Assembly: GCF_000626715.1 (NCBI RefSeq)
Contig: NZ_AQRA01000007.1
Span: 124,001 to 188,000 of the forward strand
From: Aquimarina atlantica
Lineage (GTDB): Bacteria; Bacteroidota; Bacteroidia; Flavobacteriales; Flavobacteriaceae
Direction of reading: 5' to 3'
Length of the DNA stretch: 64,000 nt
Within the stretch, counting starts at the first letter, position 1; each line of letters starts with the position of its first letter. Both the position numbers and the translations under genes were made by a program. Below, piece after piece: positions 1 through 9,509 of this stretch. A model generated the notes under the pieces. The model saw only the letters and a program-made list of their open reading frames with translations. It ran no database searches and was not told where the DNA came from.

Positions 1-352
1 TGGATCATTTGCTCAGCTTATGGCTAGAGATGGTAAGTTTGCTACAGTAAAATTACCTTCTGGTGAAGTGAGAATGATACTAGTTAACTGTATGGCTACT
101 ATAGGTGCTATATCTAATAGTGATCATCAATTGATCGTAGGAGGTAAAGCTGGTAGAACAAGATGGTTAGGTCGTCGTCCTCGTACAAGACCAGTAGCGA
201 TGAACCCTGTTGATCACCCAATGGGTGGTGGAGAAGGACGCTCTTCTGGAGGTCACCCACGTTCTAGAAAAGGTCTTCCTGCAAAAGGATTTAGAACCCG
301 TTCTAAGACGAAAGCGAGTAATAAGTATATTGTAGAACGTAGAAAGAAATAA
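1..352 (+). CDS. rplB: 50S ribosomal protein L2, 3' part (5' end outside window)
   Basis: This is the C-terminal part of L2, a large-subunit protein that binds 23S rRNA near the peptidyl-transferase centre. The open frame runs from base 2 without a start, so the gene enters from the left. The first visible residues ([11 protein letters not shown]) match the internal L2 motif seen as YAQLVARDG in other bacteria. The segment [18 protein letters not shown] is the highly conserved L2 signature containing the functionally important His. rpsS follows after 6 bases, the normal S10 operon order. The internal ATG at base 20 is not the start. Confidence 0.98.
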   Translation, partial: GSFAQLMARDGKFATVKLPSGEVRMILVNCMATIGAISNSDHQLIVGGKAGRTRWLGRRPRTRPVAMNPVDHPMGGGEGRSSGGHPRSRKGLPAKGFRTRSKTKASNKYIVERRKK

Positions 353-358
353 TAAGAT

Positions 359-637
359 ATGGCACGTTCATTAAAAAAAGGACCTTACGTTCACTATAAG
401 TTAGAGAAAAAAGTAGCTGCAAATGTAGAAGCTAATAAAAAGTCTGTTATTAAGACTTGGTCTAGAGCATCTATGATTACTCCTGACTTTGTAGGGCAAA
501 CAATTGCAGTTCATAATGGTCGCCAGTTTGTACCGGTATATATTACCGAGAATATGGTAGGTCATAAATTAGGAGAATTTTCGCCAACACGTTCTTTTAG
601 AGGACACGCTGGTGCTAAAAATAAAGGTAAAAAATAA
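359..637 (+). CDS. rpsS: 30S ribosomal protein S19
   Basis: S19 sits in the head of the small subunit and contacts S13. The 92-residue product begins [19 protein letters not shown], a typical S19 N-terminus, and contains the conserved block [27 protein letters not shown] (split here as [11 protein letters not shown] and [11 protein letters not shown]). Length is normal for the family. It lies 6 bases after rplB and 8 bases before rplV, consistent with one S10 transcript. Confidence 0.98.
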   Translation: MARSLKKGPYVHYKLEKKVAANVEANKKSVIKTWSRASMITPDFVGQTIAVHNGRQFVPVYITENMVGHKLGEFSPTRSFRGHAGAKNKGKK

Positions 638-645
638 TTTAAGTC

Positions 646-1053
646 ATGGGAGTTCGTAAAAGAGAAATGGCAGAAAGAATTAAGGAAGAGAAAAAGCAAA
701 TCGCTTTTGCTAAGCTTAATAACTGCCCTACGTCACCTCGTAAGATGCGTTTAGTAGCAGATTTAGTTCGTGGTGTAAAAGTTGAAAAGGCGCTTCATAT
801 TCTTAGATTTAACCCTAAAGAAGCATCACGTCGTTTAGAAAAGTTATTGCTTTCGGCAATAGCAAACTGGCAGGCGAAAAATGAAGACGCTAGCATCGAA
901 GATGCAGATCTTTTTATTAAAGAGATTCGTGTAGATGGAGGAAGTATGTTAAAAAGACTTCGTCCTGCTCCACAGGGTCGTGCACACAGAATAAGAAAAC
1001 GCTCTAATCACGTAACAATAGTGGTTGCAGCAAACAATAATACACAAAGCTAA
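646..1053 (+). CDS. rplV: 50S ribosomal protein L22
   Basis: L22 lines the polypeptide exit tunnel of the large subunit. The 135-residue protein has the family core ([14 protein letters not shown] near residue 30) and the C-terminal hairpin segment with [16 protein letters not shown]. The N-terminus is about 20 residues longer than in E. coli and rich in Lys/Glu, a form that I recall as usual in flavobacteria, so the ATG at 646 is kept. It lies between rpsS and rpsC with very short gaps. Confidence 0.97.
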   Translation: MGVRKREMAERIKEEKKQIAFAKLNNCPTSPRKMRLVADLVRGVKVEKALHILRFNPKEASRRLEKLLLSAIANWQAKNEDASIEDADLFIKEIRVDGGSMLKRLRPAPQGRAHRIRKRSNHVTIVVAANNNTQS

Positions 1054-1061
1054 TATAAACT

Positions 1062-1787
1062 ATGGGACAGAAGACAAATCCAATCGGAAATCGCCTTGGT
1101 ATTATCAGAGGATGGGAATCTAACTGGTATGGAGGTAATGACTACGGTGATAAACTTGCCGAAGACGATAAGATTAGAAAGTATGTACACGCACGTTTAT
1201 CAAAAGCTAGTGTATCTAGAGTAATTATTGAGCGTACGCTTAAACTTGTAACCGTTACTATCACTACTGCCAGACCTGGTATTATTATCGGAAAAGGTGG
1301 TCAAGAGGTAGACAAGTTAAAAGAAGAGCTTAAGAAAATTACTGAAAAGGAAGTTCAGATCAATATTTTTGAAATTAAAAGACCAGAACTTGATGCATTT
1401 TTGGTAGGATCGAGTGTTGCAAGACAGATCGAAAGCCGTATCTCATACCGTCGTGCTATTAAAATGGCTATCGCGGCAGCAATGAGAATGAATGCAGAGG
1501 GTATCAAAATCCAGATTTCAGGACGTTTGAACGGGGCAGAAATGGCACGTACAGAGTCTTATAAAGAAGGTCGTATTCCTTTATCAACATTTAGAGCTGA
1601 CATAGATTATGCTTTGGTAGAATCACACACTACTTATGGTAGATTGGGTGTTAAAGTATGGATTATGAAAGGCGAAGTATATGGTAAAAGAGAGCTTTCT
1701 CCTTTGGTTGGTTTATCCAAAAAACAAGGAAAAGGTGACAGAGGTGGACGAAGTGGAGGTAATAACAAATCACGTCGTAGAAAGTAA
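1062..1787 (+). CDS. rpsC: 30S ribosomal protein S3
   Basis: S3 forms part of the mRNA entry channel of the small subunit. The 241-residue product begins [24 protein letters not shown] and carries the KH-type RNA-binding motif with the [10 protein letters not shown] loop (residues about 77-90). The C-terminal tail is Gly/Lys/Arg-rich. Length and order (rplV-rpsC-rplP) are standard. A 20-base gap separates it from rplP. Confidence 0.98.
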   Translation: MGQKTNPIGNRLGIIRGWESNWYGGNDYGDKLAEDDKIRKYVHARLSKASVSRVIIERTLKLVTVTITTARPGIIIGKGGQEVDKLKEELKKITEKEVQINIFEIKRPELDAFLVGSSVARQIESRISYRRAIKMAIAAAMRMNAEGIKIQISGRLNGAEMARTESYKEGRIPLSTFRADIDYALVESHTTYGRLGVKVWIMKGEVYGKRELSPLVGLSKKQGKGDRGGRSGGNNKSRRRK

Positions 1788-1807
1788 TTTTTTAAAGTAA
1801 ATTAACA

Positions 1808-2227
1808 ATGTTACAGCCTAAAAGAACAAAATTCCGTAAGCAACAAAAAGGACGTATGAAAGGTCTTTCTCAAAGAGGACATACACTTTCTAACGGTACT
1901 TTCGGAATCAAATCATTAGATTCAAGTTTTGTTACTGCTAGACAAATAGAAGCAGCTCGTATTTCTGCTACTCGTTATATGAAAAGAGAAGGTTCTCTGT
2001 GGATTAAAATTTTCCCAGACAAACCTATAACTAAGAAACCTCTTGAAGTACGTATGGGTAAAGGAAAAGGTGCTGTTGAGTATTGGGCAGCAGTAGTAAA
2101 ACCAGGAAGAATATTATTTGAAATAAGTGGAGTGCCTTATGACGTAGCTAAAGAAGCTTTACGTTTGGCAGCTCAGAAACTTCCTGTAAAAACTAAGTTT
2201 ATAGTAGCTAGAGATTATCAAGCTTAA
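1808..2227 (+). CDS. rplP: 50S ribosomal protein L16
   Basis: L16 is a large-subunit protein located close to the A-site tRNA elbow. The 139-residue product starts [19 protein letters not shown] and has the conserved motif [18 protein letters not shown] (residues about 83-100). Length matches the family. It precedes rpmC in the usual S10 order. Confidence 0.98.
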   Translation: MLQPKRTKFRKQQKGRMKGLSQRGHTLSNGTFGIKSLDSSFVTARQIEAARISATRYMKREGSLWIKIFPDKPITKKPLEVRMGKGKGAVEYWAAVVKPGRILFEISGVPYDVAKEALRLAAQKLPVKTKFIVARDYQA

Positions 2228-2239
2228 TATTTGAGGATT

Positions 2240-2434
2240 ATGAAACAATCAGAAGTAAAAGAATTATCTACAGCTGAATTACAAGAGGAACTTGGTAAAT
2301 CTCAAAAAGCGTATTCAGATTTAAGAATGGCTCACGCTATGTCTCCATTAGAAAATCCTTTACAATTACGTAAAGTAAGAAGATCTATTGCGAGAATGGC
2401 TACAGAGCTAACAAAAAGAGAATTAAACGGTTAA
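2240..2434 (+). CDS. rpmC: 50S ribosomal protein L29
   Basis: L29 is a small two-helix protein next to the tunnel exit, where SRP and trigger factor dock. The frame is open from a TTG at 2231, but the ATG at 2240 gives the normal N-terminus MKQSEVKELSTAELQEEL and a 64-residue protein, so I place the start there. Helix-forming sequence and the C-terminal motif LRKVRRSIARMATEL fit the family. The gap to rplP becomes 12 bases. Confidence 0.95.
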   Translation: MKQSEVKELSTAELQEELGKSQKAYSDLRMAHAMSPLENPLQLRKVRRSIARMATELTKRELNG

Positions 2435-2446
2435 TTCTGCTGAAAG

Positions 2447-2704
2447 ATGGAAAAAAGAAATTTAAGAAAAGAGCGTATAGGAGTTGTTACTAGTAACAAA
2501 ATGCAGAAATCTATTGTGGTTTCTGAAGTTAAAAAGGTAAAACATCCTATGTACGGAAAATTCGTGTTAAAAACGAAAAAATACGTTGCACACGACGAGA
2601 AAAACGACTGCAATATTGGTGATACTGTAAAGATCATGGAAACAAGACCTATGAGTAAAACCAAATGCTGGAGATTAGTAGAAGTAATTGAAAGAGCGAA
2701 GTAA
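2447..2704 (+). CDS. rpsQ: 30S ribosomal protein S17
   Basis: S17 is a primary 16S rRNA-binding protein with an OB fold. The 85-residue product has the family segments [19 protein letters not shown] and [22 protein letters not shown]. Length is normal. It is 12 bases after rpmC and only 2 bases before rplN, so translation is probably coupled. Confidence 0.97.
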   Translation: MEKRNLRKERIGVVTSNKMQKSIVVSEVKKVKHPMYGKFVLKTKKYVAHDEKNDCNIGDTVKIMETRPMSKTKCWRLVEVIERAK

Positions 2705-2706
2705 TT

Positions 2707-3075
2707 ATGGTACAACAAGAGTCTAGATTAAAAGTAGCCGATAACACAGGTGGAAAAGAAGTTTTAGTCATTCGTGTTTTAGGTGGTACAAAAAGAAGAT
2801 ACGCCTCTGTAGGAGACAAAATAGTTGTCAGTGTAAAAGAAGCAACTCCAAATGGAAACATTAAAAAAGGAGCAGTTTCAACTGCAGTTGTAGTTCGTAC
2901 CAAAAAAGAAGTGCGTAGACCAGACGGTTCTTATATCCGTTTTGATGATAACGCATGTGTTTTGTTAACTCCAACAGGAGAGATGAGAGGAACACGTGTT
3001 TTTGGTCCGGTAGCAAGAGAACTTCGTGATAAGCAATTCATGAAGATTGTTTCACTAGCGCCAGAAGTGCTTTAA
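2707..3075 (+). CDS. rplN: 50S ribosomal protein L14
   Basis: L14 is a five-stranded beta-barrel protein at the subunit interface. The 122-residue product begins [20 protein letters not shown] and contains the conserved [10 protein letters not shown] and [13 protein letters not shown] segments. Length is exactly that of most bacterial L14 proteins. It starts the spc part of the supercluster, directly after rpsQ. Confidence 0.98.
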   Translation: MVQQESRLKVADNTGGKEVLVIRVLGGTKRRYASVGDKIVVSVKEATPNGNIKKGAVSTAVVVRTKKEVRRPDGSYIRFDDNACVLLTPTGEMRGTRVFGPVARELRDKQFMKIVSLAPEVL

Positions 3076-3088
3076 AACATTTGTGAAG

Positions 3089-3400
3089 ATGACAAAGCTA
3101 AAAATAAAGTCAGGAGATACAGTACGAGTTATTGCTGGAGACAACAAAGGTCAAGAAGGAACCGTACAGAAAGTATTGAAGGATAAGAACAAGGCGATTG
3201 TAGAAGGTGTGAACTTAGTGTCAAAACACCAGAAGCCTAGTGCTACAAACCCACAAGGAGGTATTGTAAAGCAAGAAGCACCTATTCATATTTCTAACTT
3301 ATCATTGTTAACCGCTAAAGGTGAAACAACAAGAGTTGGGTATAGAATAGAAGGAGATAAGAAAGTGAGATTTTCTAAAAAATCTAATGAAGTAATATAG
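3089..3400 (+). CDS. rplX: 50S ribosomal protein L24
   Basis: L24 is an early-assembly protein with a KOW motif, visible here as [20 protein letters not shown] at the N-terminus. The frame is open from a GTG at 3083, giving MKMTKLKIK; the ATG at 3089 gives [10 protein letters not shown] and is the usual start, so I choose it, although the GTG cannot be excluded. The product is 103 residues. The C-terminal [13 protein letters not shown] is typical of Bacteroidetes L24. Confidence 0.93.
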   Translation: MTKLKIKSGDTVRVIAGDNKGQEGTVQKVLKDKNKAIVEGVNLVSKHQKPSATNPQGGIVKQEAPIHISNLSLLTAKGETTRVGYRIEGDKKVRFSKKSNEVI

Positions 3401-3402
3401 TT

Positions 3403-3954
3403 ATGGCTTATATCCCAAGATTAAAACAAGAGTACAAAGACAGAGTAGTGTCAGCTCTTACAGAAGAATTCAGCTATGATAATGTAATGCAAGTACCAAA
3501 ACTTAAAAAAATAGTTTTAAGTAGAGGTGTTGGCGCAGCAGTAGCTGATAAAAAGTTAATCGACTATGCAGTAGACGAATTAACAAATATAACAGGTCAG
3601 AAAGCTATAGCAACGATTTCTAAAAAGGATGTTGCTTCTTTCAAATTACGTAAAGGAATGCCAATTGGTGCAAAAGTTACGTTAAGAGGAGAAAGAATGT
3701 ATGAATTTTTAGATCGTCTTATTACTTCAGCTTTACCACGTGTTAGAGATTTTAACGGAATTAAAGCTACAGGTTTTGATGGTAGAGGTAATTACTCATT
3801 AGGTGTTCTTGAGCAGATTATTTTCCCTGAGATTGATATCGATAAAGTAAATAAGATTTCAGGAATGAACATTACTTTCGAAACTTCGGCAAAAACCGAT
3901 AAAGAAGCAAAATCATTGTTAACCGAACTAGGATTACCTTTTAAAAAGAATTAA
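3403..3954 (+). CDS. rplE: 50S ribosomal protein L5
   Basis: L5 binds 5S rRNA in the central protuberance and contacts S13 across the interface. The 183-residue product has the conserved blocks [19 protein letters not shown] and RDFNGI, followed by [17 protein letters not shown]. Length is normal. It starts 2 bases after rplX and ends 2 bases before rpsN. Confidence 0.98.
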   Translation: MAYIPRLKQEYKDRVVSALTEEFSYDNVMQVPKLKKIVLSRGVGAAVADKKLIDYAVDELTNITGQKAIATISKKDVASFKLRKGMPIGAKVTLRGERMYEFLDRLITSALPRVRDFNGIKATGFDGRGNYSLGVLEQIIFPEIDIDKVNKISGMNITFETSAKTDKEAKSLLTELGLPFKKN

Positions 3955-3956
3955 TT

Positions 3957-4226
3957 ATGGCTAAAGAATCAATGAAAGCCCGTGAGGTGAAGAGAGCAAA
4001 AACTGTAGCAAAGTATGCTGAAAAACGTAAAGCTTTGAAAGAAGCTGGAGATTATGAAGCATTACAGAAGTTGCCTAAAAATGCTTCGCCAATTCGTAAG
4101 CATAATCGTTGCAAGTTAACAGGAAGACCAAAAGGGTATATGCGTCAGTTTGGAATTTCTCGTGTAACGTTCAGAGAGATGGCGAACAAAGGATTAATTC
4201 CGGGAGTAACAAAAGCTAGTTGGTAA
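3957..4226 (+). CDS. rpsN: 30S ribosomal protein S14 (zinc-free long form)
   Basis: S14 is a late-assembling protein of the 30S head. This 89-residue copy is the long form that lacks the CxxC pairs of the zinc-binding type; the equivalent region reads [20 protein letters not shown] with only one Cys. The C-terminus [11 protein letters not shown] is standard. No second rpsN is seen in the window. A 70-base gap, larger than those before it, separates it from rpsH. Confidence 0.97.
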   Translation: MAKESMKAREVKRAKTVAKYAEKRKALKEAGDYEALQKLPKNASPIRKHNRCKLTGRPKGYMRQFGISRVTFREMANKGLIPGVTKASW

Positions 4227-4296
4227 TAACAAAGTAAATTAATTGGTTTAAGGTTCGATTAAAAATATTGAAAACCAAAACCATAAATAATAAACA

Positions 4297-4695
4297 ATGA
4301 ATACAGATCCTATAGCAGATTATTTAACCAGAATTCGTAATGCAAATAGTGCTCAACACAGAGTAGTTGAGATTCCTGCATCGAAGGTTAAAAAAGAGAT
4401 CACTAAGATATTATTCGATCAAGGATATATTTTAAGTTATAAATTTGAAGATAATACAACACAAGGTACTATTAAAATAGCACTTAAATACGATAAAATA
4501 ACTAAAGAACCAGTTATTAAAGAATTACAAAGAATCAGTAAGCCTGGGTTACGTAAGTATGCAGGGTCTAATGATATCCCAAGAATTCTTAACGGATTAG
4601 GTATTGCAATAGTTTCTACTTCTCATGGTGTAATGACCGGTAAACGTGCAAAGCAAGAGAATGTAGGTGGTGAGGTACTTTGCTACGTATATTAA
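4297..4695 (+). CDS. rpsH: 30S ribosomal protein S8
   Basis: S8 is a primary 16S rRNA-binding protein and, in E. coli, the translational repressor of the spc operon. The 132-residue product begins [17 protein letters not shown] and ends with [22 protein letters not shown], both diagnostic. In Flavobacteriia the same autoregulatory role is plausible but not shown by the sequence. A longer than usual 70-base leader precedes it. Confidence 0.98.
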   Translation: MNTDPIADYLTRIRNANSAQHRVVEIPASKVKKEITKILFDQGYILSYKFEDNTTQGTIKIALKYDKITKEPVIKELQRISKPGLRKYAGSNDIPRILNGLGIAIVSTSHGVMTGKRAKQENVGGEVLCYVY

Positions 4696-4715
4696 CAGTA
4701 TAAAAGACAAAAGAA

Positions 4716-5258
4716 ATGTCAAGAATAGGAAAAAATCCAGTAACTATTCCGTCTGGTGTCACTGTTGAAGTGACAGGTAATGTTGTTACTGTTAAAGGAA
4801 AATTAGGAGAGCTTTCTCAGGAAATCGATAGTGTCGATGTAAAAGTCGAAGAAGGTCAGGTAGTTCTAGAAAGACCTAGCGAAGCCAAAGATCATAAAGC
4901 AAAGCATGGTTTATATCGTTCTTTGATTAACAATATGGTAGTAGGTGTTTCTGAAGGGTTTACTAAAGAGTTAGAATTAGTAGGAGTTGGTTATAGAGCT
5001 TCTAATCAAGGTCAGAAATTAGATTTGGCTTTGGGATTCTCTCATAATATAGTTTTAGACGTAGCACCAGAAGTTAAAGTCGAAACTATTTCAGAAAAAG
5101 GTAAGAACCCTATCGTAAAATTAACTTCTCATGATAAGCAATTGGTGGGTCAGATAGCAGCTAAAATTAGAGGCTTCCGTAAACCAGAACCTTATAAAGG
5201 GAAGGGGATCAAATTCGTAGGAGAACAATTAAGAAGAAAAGCAGGTAAATCTGCATAA
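4716..5258 (+). CDS. rplF: 50S ribosomal protein L6
   Basis: L6 lies near the GTPase-associated region of the large subunit. The 180-residue product starts [19 protein letters not shown] and ends with the conserved [20 protein letters not shown] motif. The two-domain length is normal. It sits between rpsH and rplR in standard order. Confidence 0.98.
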   Translation: MSRIGKNPVTIPSGVTVEVTGNVVTVKGKLGELSQEIDSVDVKVEEGQVVLERPSEAKDHKAKHGLYRSLINNMVVGVSEGFTKELELVGVGYRASNQGQKLDLALGFSHNIVLDVAPEVKVETISEKGKNPIVKLTSHDKQLVGQIAAKIRGFRKPEPYKGKGIKFVGEQLRRKAGKSA

Positions 5259-5269
5259 TAACTAACGTT

Positions 5270-5626
5270 ATGGCATTCTCAAAAGATTCAAGAAGATTAA
5301 AGATAAGAAAGCGTATCCGCGGTAATGTAAGCGGTACAGAACAACGTCCTAGATTATCTGTTTTTAGAAGTAATAAAGAAATCTATGCTCAGGTCATAGA
5401 TGATGTAACTGGTAAAACAATCAGTGCTGCTTCTTCAAGAGATAAAGACATTGCTTCAGCAAAAGGAACTAAGATTGAAAAAGCAAACTTGGTAGGAAAA
5501 GCACTTGCTGAAAAAGCTAAGAAAGCTGGTGTAGAAACCGTATCCTTTGATAGAGGAGGGTATTTGTATCACGGTAGAGTAAAATCATTAGCAGACGGTG
5601 CTAGAGAAGCAGGACTTAAATTCTAA
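5270..5626 (+). CDS. rplR: 50S ribosomal protein L18
   Basis: L18 binds 5S rRNA together with L5. The 118-residue protein has the family core [20 protein letters not shown] and the C-terminal [20 protein letters not shown]. Length is normal. It is separated from rplF by 11 bases and from rpsE by 6 bases. Confidence 0.98.
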   Translation: MAFSKDSRRLKIRKRIRGNVSGTEQRPRLSVFRSNKEIYAQVIDDVTGKTISAASSRDKDIASAKGTKIEKANLVGKALAEKAKKAGVETVSFDRGGYLYHGRVKSLADGAREAGLKF

Positions 5627-5632
5627 GAAAAT

Positions 5633-6157
5633 ATGTATCAAAAATATAAAAACGCAGAATTAGTAAAACCAAGCGGGCTTGAACTTAAAGATCGTTTAGT
5701 TGGTGTGCAACGTGTAACTAAGGTAACTAAAGGTGGTAGAGCATTTGGTTTCTCGGCAATAGTTGTTGTAGGTGACGAAAATGGTGTTGTAGGTCACGGT
5801 TTAGGTAAGTCTAAAGAGGTAGCAGAAGCTATCGCTAAGGCAGTAGAAGATGCAAAAAAGAATTTGGTTCGCATTCCATTACATAAAGGTACATTACCTC
5901 ACGAACAAAAAGGTAAGTATGGTGGTGCAAGAGTTTTACTCTTACCTGCTGCTACAGGTACCGGGGTAATAGCTGGTGGAGCAATTCGTGCAGTATTAGA
6001 ATCTGTAGGGGTACATGATGTACTTTCTAAAAACCAAGGATCGTCTAACCCACACAATGTGGTGAAAGCAACGTTTGATGCTTTGTTACAATTGCGTAGT
6101 GCGCAACAAGTAGCAGCTCAACGTGGAGTTTCACTAGAAAAAGTGTTTAAAGGATAA
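5633..6157 (+). CDS. rpsE: 30S ribosomal protein S5
   Basis: S5 takes part in translational accuracy and lines the mRNA entry tunnel with S3 and S4. The 174-residue product has the family motif [18 protein letters not shown] (residues about 34-51) and the C-terminal [16 protein letters not shown]. Length is normal. The 11-base gap to the next start leads into rpmD. Confidence 0.98.
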   Translation: MYQKYKNAELVKPSGLELKDRLVGVQRVTKVTKGGRAFGFSAIVVVGDENGVVGHGLGKSKEVAEAIAKAVEDAKKNLVRIPLHKGTLPHEQKGKYGGARVLLLPAATGTGVIAGGAIRAVLESVGVHDVLSKNQGSSNPHNVVKATFDALLQLRSAQQVAAQRGVSLEKVFKG

Positions 6158-6168
6158 ATTCAGGAACG

Positions 6169-6348
6169 ATGGCAAAGATTAAAATTACTAAAGTAAAAAG
6201 TGCGATTAACCGTACTCAGAGACAGAAGAGAACCCTAGAGGCTCTAGGTCTTAAAAAGATCGGCCAGGTTGTGGAGCATGAAGATACTCCTAATATCCTT
6301 GGGATGGTAAATAAAGTTAAACATTTAGTTTCAATAGAAACAAAATAA
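6169..6348 (+). CDS. rpmD: 50S ribosomal protein L30
   Basis: A 59-codon gene lies between rpsE and rplO. Its product begins MAKIKITKVKSAINRTQRQK and continues with TLEALGLKKIGQ and PNILGMVNKVKHLV, which are the L30 landmarks; 59 residues is the family length. It starts 11 bases after rpsE and ends 9 bases before rplO, exactly where rpmD belongs in the spc operon. L30 is a peripheral 23S rRNA-binding protein absent from some bacterial groups, so its presence is worth noting. Confidence 0.96.
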   Translation: MAKIKITKVKSAINRTQRQKRTLEALGLKKIGQVVEHEDTPNILGMVNKVKHLVSIETK

Positions 6349-6357
6349 TAAAAGCAC

Positions 6358-6810
6358 ATGGATTTAAGTAACTTAAAACCTGCTGCAGGTTCGGTAAAAA
6401 ATAATAGCAAGCGAGTAGGTCGTGGACAAGGTTCTGGAAAGGGAGGAACTGCTACTCGTGGACATAAAGGAGCAAAATCACGTTCTGGATATTCTAAAAA
6501 GATAGGATTTGAAGGTGGGCAAATGCCACTTCAAAGACGTGTGCCAAAATTTGGTTTTAAAAACATCAACAGAAAAGAGTATCAAGGGATTAATTTAGAC
6601 ACACTACAAAAATTAGTAGATGATGGTAAAATTAAAGATACTGTTGATCTGGATGTGATTTTAACTACACGTTTGGCGGGGAAAAATGATTTGGTTAAAA
6701 TATTGGGAAGAGGTGAACTGAAAGCAAAATTAAAAGTTTCAGCTCACAAATTTACAGCCACTGCAAAAGCTGCTATAGAAGCAGCAGGTGGTGAAGCAGT
6801 AACCTTATAA
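6358..6810 (+). CDS. rplO: 50S ribosomal protein L15
   Basis: L15 is a late 50S assembly protein with a long flexible Gly-rich N-terminal arm. The 150-residue product starts MDLSNLKPAAGSVKNNSKRV and has the signature RGQGSGKGGTATRGHKGAKSR region followed by FEGGQMPLQRRVPKFGF. Length is normal. It is 10 bases upstream of secY, the usual order. Confidence 0.98.
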   Translation: MDLSNLKPAAGSVKNNSKRVGRGQGSGKGGTATRGHKGAKSRSGYSKKIGFEGGQMPLQRRVPKFGFKNINRKEYQGINLDTLQKLVDDGKIKDTVDLDVILTTRLAGKNDLVKILGRGELKAKLKVSAHKFTATAKAAIEAAGGEAVTL

Positions 6811-6820
6811 TAGACAATTC

Positions 6821-8158
6821 ATGAAATTTATTGACACAATAAAAAACATTTGGAAAATCGAAGAACTAAAGAATAGAATCTTAGTTACGCTAGGATTACT
6901 TTTAGTATATCGATTTGGGGCGCAAATAGTACTTCCGGGAATAGATGCTTCAGAATTAGCAAACCTGGGAACACAAACTCAAGATGGTTTGTTGGGATTA
7001 CTTAACGCGTTTACAGGAGGAGCTTTTGCTAACGCTTCAGTATTTGCATTAGGTATTATGCCATATATATCAGCCTCAATTGTAGTGCAGTTAATGGGAA
7101 TAGCTATTCCTTATTTACAAAAACTACAAAAAGAAGGAGAAAGTGGTAGGAAAAAGATTAACCAAATTACACGTTGGTTAACTATTGCTATTACTTTGGT
7201 TCAAGGACCCGGATATATATACAACCTGTTTGCAACACTTCCGGCAGAAGCTTTTGTGATTCCTAATCAAACAGTTTTTGTTGTGTCTTCTGTAATCATT
7301 ATATCTACTGGTTGTATTTTTGCCATGTGGTTAGGTGAAAAAATTACAGATAAAGGTATAGGTAATGGTATCTCTCTTTTAATTATGGTTGGTATTATTG
7401 CTACGCTGCCACAATCATTTGTGCAAAACTTTGCATCAAGAACTTCTGGAGATGGAGGAGGAATGATTATGGTATTGATAGAACTGGTTATCTGGTTTGT
7501 AATTATATTAGCATCAGTATTGTTGGTGATGGCGGTACGTCAAATACCTGTTCAATATGCTAGAAGAACAGCTGGAGGAGGATACGAGAAGAATGTTTTT
7601 GGATCTCGTCAGTATATACCTTTAAAATTAAACGCTTCAGGGGTAATGCCTATCATTTTTGCTCAGGCAATTATGTTTGTGCCTGCCGCTGTAGCTGGTT
7701 TGTCAGATTCAGAAACCTCTCAAGGTATTGCTGCAGCATTTAGCGATATTTTTGGGTTTTGGTATAATGTTTTGTTTGCAGTATTGATTATCATATTTAC
7801 ATATTTTTACACAGCTATCACGGTGCCAACAAATAAAATGGCAGATGATTTGAAACGTAGTGGTGGTTTTATTCCTGGTATTCGCCCAGGAAGTGAAACA
7901 TCAGAGTATTTAGATAAGATCATGTCTCAAATCACATTGCCAGGATCAATATTCTTGGCGCTAATTGCAGTATTTCCTGCGATAGCAGTTAAATTGTTGA
8001 ATGTACAACAAGGTTGGGCATTGTTTTTCGGAGGAACATCTCTACTAATTATGGTAGGTGTAGCTATCGATACAATGCAACAGGTTAATTCATACTTGTT
8101 AAATAGACATTACGATGGATTAATGAAAACTGGTAAAAACCGTAAAGCAGTAGCATAA
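6821..8158 (+). CDS. secY: Protein translocase subunit SecY
   Basis: SecY forms the protein-conducting channel of the Sec translocon in the inner membrane, together with SecE and SecG. The 445-residue product shows about ten hydrophobic segments, the early [18 protein letters not shown] stretch, the SecY signature [15 protein letters not shown] (residues about 78-92) and the cytoplasmic loop [12 protein letters not shown]. Length is normal. The stop TAA overlaps the infA start by one base (TAATG). Unlike many bacteria there is no adk or map between secY and infA. Confidence 0.98.
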   Translation: MKFIDTIKNIWKIEELKNRILVTLGLLLVYRFGAQIVLPGIDASELANLGTQTQDGLLGLLNAFTGGAFANASVFALGIMPYISASIVVQLMGIAIPYLQKLQKEGESGRKKINQITRWLTIAITLVQGPGYIYNLFATLPAEAFVIPNQTVFVVSSVIIISTGCIFAMWLGEKITDKGIGNGISLLIMVGIIATLPQSFVQNFASRTSGDGGGMIMVLIELVIWFVIILASVLLVMAVRQIPVQYARRTAGGGYEKNVFGSRQYIPLKLNASGVMPIIFAQAIMFVPAAVAGLSDSETSQGIAAAFSDIFGFWYNVLFAVLIIIFTYFYTAITVPTNKMADDLKRSGGFIPGIRPGSETSEYLDKIMSQITLPGSIFLALIAVFPAIAVKLLNVQQGWALFFGGTSLLIMVGVAIDTMQQVNSYLLNRHYDGLMKTGKNRKAVA

Positions 8159-8373
8159 TGGCAAAACAACCGGCAATAGAACAAGACGGAAGTATCATCG
8201 AAGCATTATCAAATGCAATGTTTCGTGTAGAACTAGAAAATGGTCACGTAGTGACAGCTCATATATCTGGTAAGATGCGTATGCATTACATCAAATTATT
8301 ACCAGGAGATAAGGTAAAGTTAGAAATGAGTCCTTATGATTTAACTAAGGCTCGTATAACATATAGATACTAA
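8158..8373 (+). CDS. infA: Translation initiation factor IF-1
   Basis: IF-1 is a small OB-fold protein that binds the 30S A site during initiation. The 71-residue product has the classic segments [21 protein letters not shown] (shown here in part), [23 protein letters not shown] and [19 protein letters not shown]. Its start overlaps the secY stop by one base, so the two are translationally coupled. A 117-base gap with its own promoter follows before rpmJ. Confidence 0.97.
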   Translation: MAKQPAIEQDGSIIEALSNAMFRVELENGHVVTAHISGKMRMHYIKLLPGDKVKLEMSPYDLTKARITYRY

Positions 8374-8387
8374 ATAATTAAAGAATA

Positions 8388-8417
8388 TTGTAAATTAAGA
8401 TTTTTTGTGTAATTTTG
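8388..8417 (+). promoter_or_regulatory. Internal promoter upstream of rpmJ-rpsM
   Basis: A TAATTTTG box at 8410-8417 fits the Bacteroidetes -7 consensus TAnnTTTG, and a TTG at 8388-8390 lies 19 bases upstream at the right spacing for the -33 element. It sits in the only sizeable gap between infA and rpmJ, so it probably gives the alpha-operon part (rpmJ, rpsM, rpsK) an independent transcript. Confidence 0.6.
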
Positions 8418-8490
8418 CAGGCCGAAAAATCTTGTTACTGATATCTTCCAAAAGATAAATTTGTATGTTTTGGAAACTAAAAACAAAGAG

Positions 8491-8607
8491 ATGAAAGTTA
8501 GAGCATCAATAAAAAAGAGAAGTGCCGAGTGCAAGATTGTGCGTAGAAAAGGCCGACTTTACGTAATTAATAAAAAGAATCCTAGATTTAAACAAAGACA
8601 AGGGTAA
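8491..8607 (+). CDS. rpmJ: 50S ribosomal protein L36 (zinc-ligand-poor form)
   Basis: A 38-codon gene starts at 8491 and ends 2 bases before rpsM. Its product begins [20 protein letters not shown] and ends NPRFKQRQG, a clear L36. Only one Cys remains (C14); the positions that hold zinc ligands in E. coli L36 (C11, C27, H33) are Ser, Asn and Phe here, so it should not bind zinc. The order infA-rpmJ-rpsM is canonical. Confidence 0.96.
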   Translation: MKVRASIKKRSAECKIVRRKGRLYVINKKNPRFKQRQG

Positions 8608-8609
8608 TT

Positions 8610-8984
8610 ATGGCAAGAATTGCAGGGGTAGATATACCTAAACAAAAGCGAGGAGTTATAGCATTAACCTATATCTTCGGAATTGGTAGAAGTAGAGCTA
8701 AAGAAATTTTAGAAACTGCCAAAGTAGATGAAAGTGTAAAAGTTTCAGATTGGGATGATGACCAAATTGGTCGTATCCGTGAAGCTGTTGGAGCCTATAC
8801 CATTGAAGGAGAATTACGTTCTGAGGTACAGTTAAACATCAAACGTCTTATGGATATTGGATGTTATAGAGGTATCCGTCATAGAGCTGGTTTACCACTT
8901 AGAGGGCAACGCACTAAGAACAATTCTAGAACACGTAAAGGAAGAAGAAAAACAGTTGCTAATAAGAAAAAAGCAACTAAATAA
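8610..8984 (+). CDS. rpsM: 30S ribosomal protein S13
   Basis: S13 lies in the 30S head and contacts tRNA and L5. The 124-residue product starts [20 protein letters not shown] and carries the conserved [20 protein letters not shown] block, ending in a Lys-rich tail. Length is normal. It follows rpmJ by 2 bases and precedes rpsK by 8 bases. Confidence 0.98.
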   Translation: MARIAGVDIPKQKRGVIALTYIFGIGRSRAKEILETAKVDESVKVSDWDDDQIGRIREAVGAYTIEGELRSEVQLNIKRLMDIGCYRGIRHRAGLPLRGQRTKNNSRTRKGRRKTVANKKKATK

Positions 8985-8992
8985 TAAGTAGT

Positions 8993-9376
8993 ATGGCAAA
9001 GTCAACTTCAAAAAAACGTAAAGTAATTGTTGAATCTGTAGGAGAAGCACACGTAACAGCTTCTTTTAACAACATAATTATTTCGTTAACAAATAAAAAG
9101 GGAGACGTTATTTCTTGGTCTTCTGCTGGTAAAATGGGTTTTAGAGGTTCTAAAAAGAACACTCCTTATGCTGCTCAGTTAGCTGCAGAAGATGCTTCTA
9201 AAGTAGCTATCGAAGCTGGACTTAAGAAGGTGAAAGTATATGTTAAAGGTCCTGGTAATGGTAGAGAATCTGCAATACGTTCTCTTCATAATTCTGGTAT
9301 TGAAGTTTCAGAAATTATTGATGTTACTCCAATGCCGCACAACGGATGTCGTCCTCCTAAAAGACGTAGAGTATAA
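8993..9376 (+). CDS. rpsK: 30S ribosomal protein S11
   Basis: S11 is part of the 30S platform and the mRNA exit channel. The 127-residue product contains the signature [17 protein letters not shown] (residues about 85-101) and ends [15 protein letters not shown], as in most bacteria. It is followed by a hairpin and a structured 133-base gap before rpsD. Confidence 0.98.
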   Translation: MAKSTSKKRKVIVESVGEAHVTASFNNIIISLTNKKGDVISWSSAGKMGFRGSKKNTPYAAQLAAEDASKVAIEAGLKKVKVYVKGPGNGRESAIRSLHNSGIEVSEIIDVTPMPHNGCRPPKRRRV

Positions 9377-9381
9377 ATTTT

Positions 9382-9410
9382 ATCCCGAATTTTAACTTCG
9401 GGATCTTTTT
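9382..9410 (+). terminator. Hairpin with T-tract after rpsK
   Basis: An 8-bp stem (ATCCCGAA/TTCGGGAT at 9382-9389 and 9397-9404) with a 7-base loop is followed by C and five T. This has the form of an intrinsic terminator or attenuator in the middle of the alpha operon, between rpsK and rpsD. It may partly separate expression of rpsD-rpoA from the upstream genes. Confidence 0.6.
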
Positions 9411-9449
9411 GTATATAAATAACAATAAGTAAATCTAAATTAGGAATAT

Positions 9450-9485
9450 TGATTATCGAAGGACAGAGACCTTAATTCATAATCA
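9450..9485 (+). promoter_or_regulatory. Structured leader before rpsD
   Basis: A second hairpin lies in the rpsK-rpsD gap: outer arms TGATTAT/ATAATCA (9450-9456 and 9479-9485) and inner arms AAGG/CCTT (9459-9462 and 9470-9473) around the loop ACAGAGA. S4 binds the alpha-operon mRNA in E. coli and represses it, so this could be an S4-responsive leader. Function is inferred from position only. Confidence 0.4.
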
Positions 9486-9509
9486 CCCTAAGTAACTAAA
9501 TTATTAATA

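Noticed and set aside
2431..2903. Two minus-strand open frames across rpsQ and rplN
   Set aside because: They are antisense to highly conserved ribosomal genes and show no family features.
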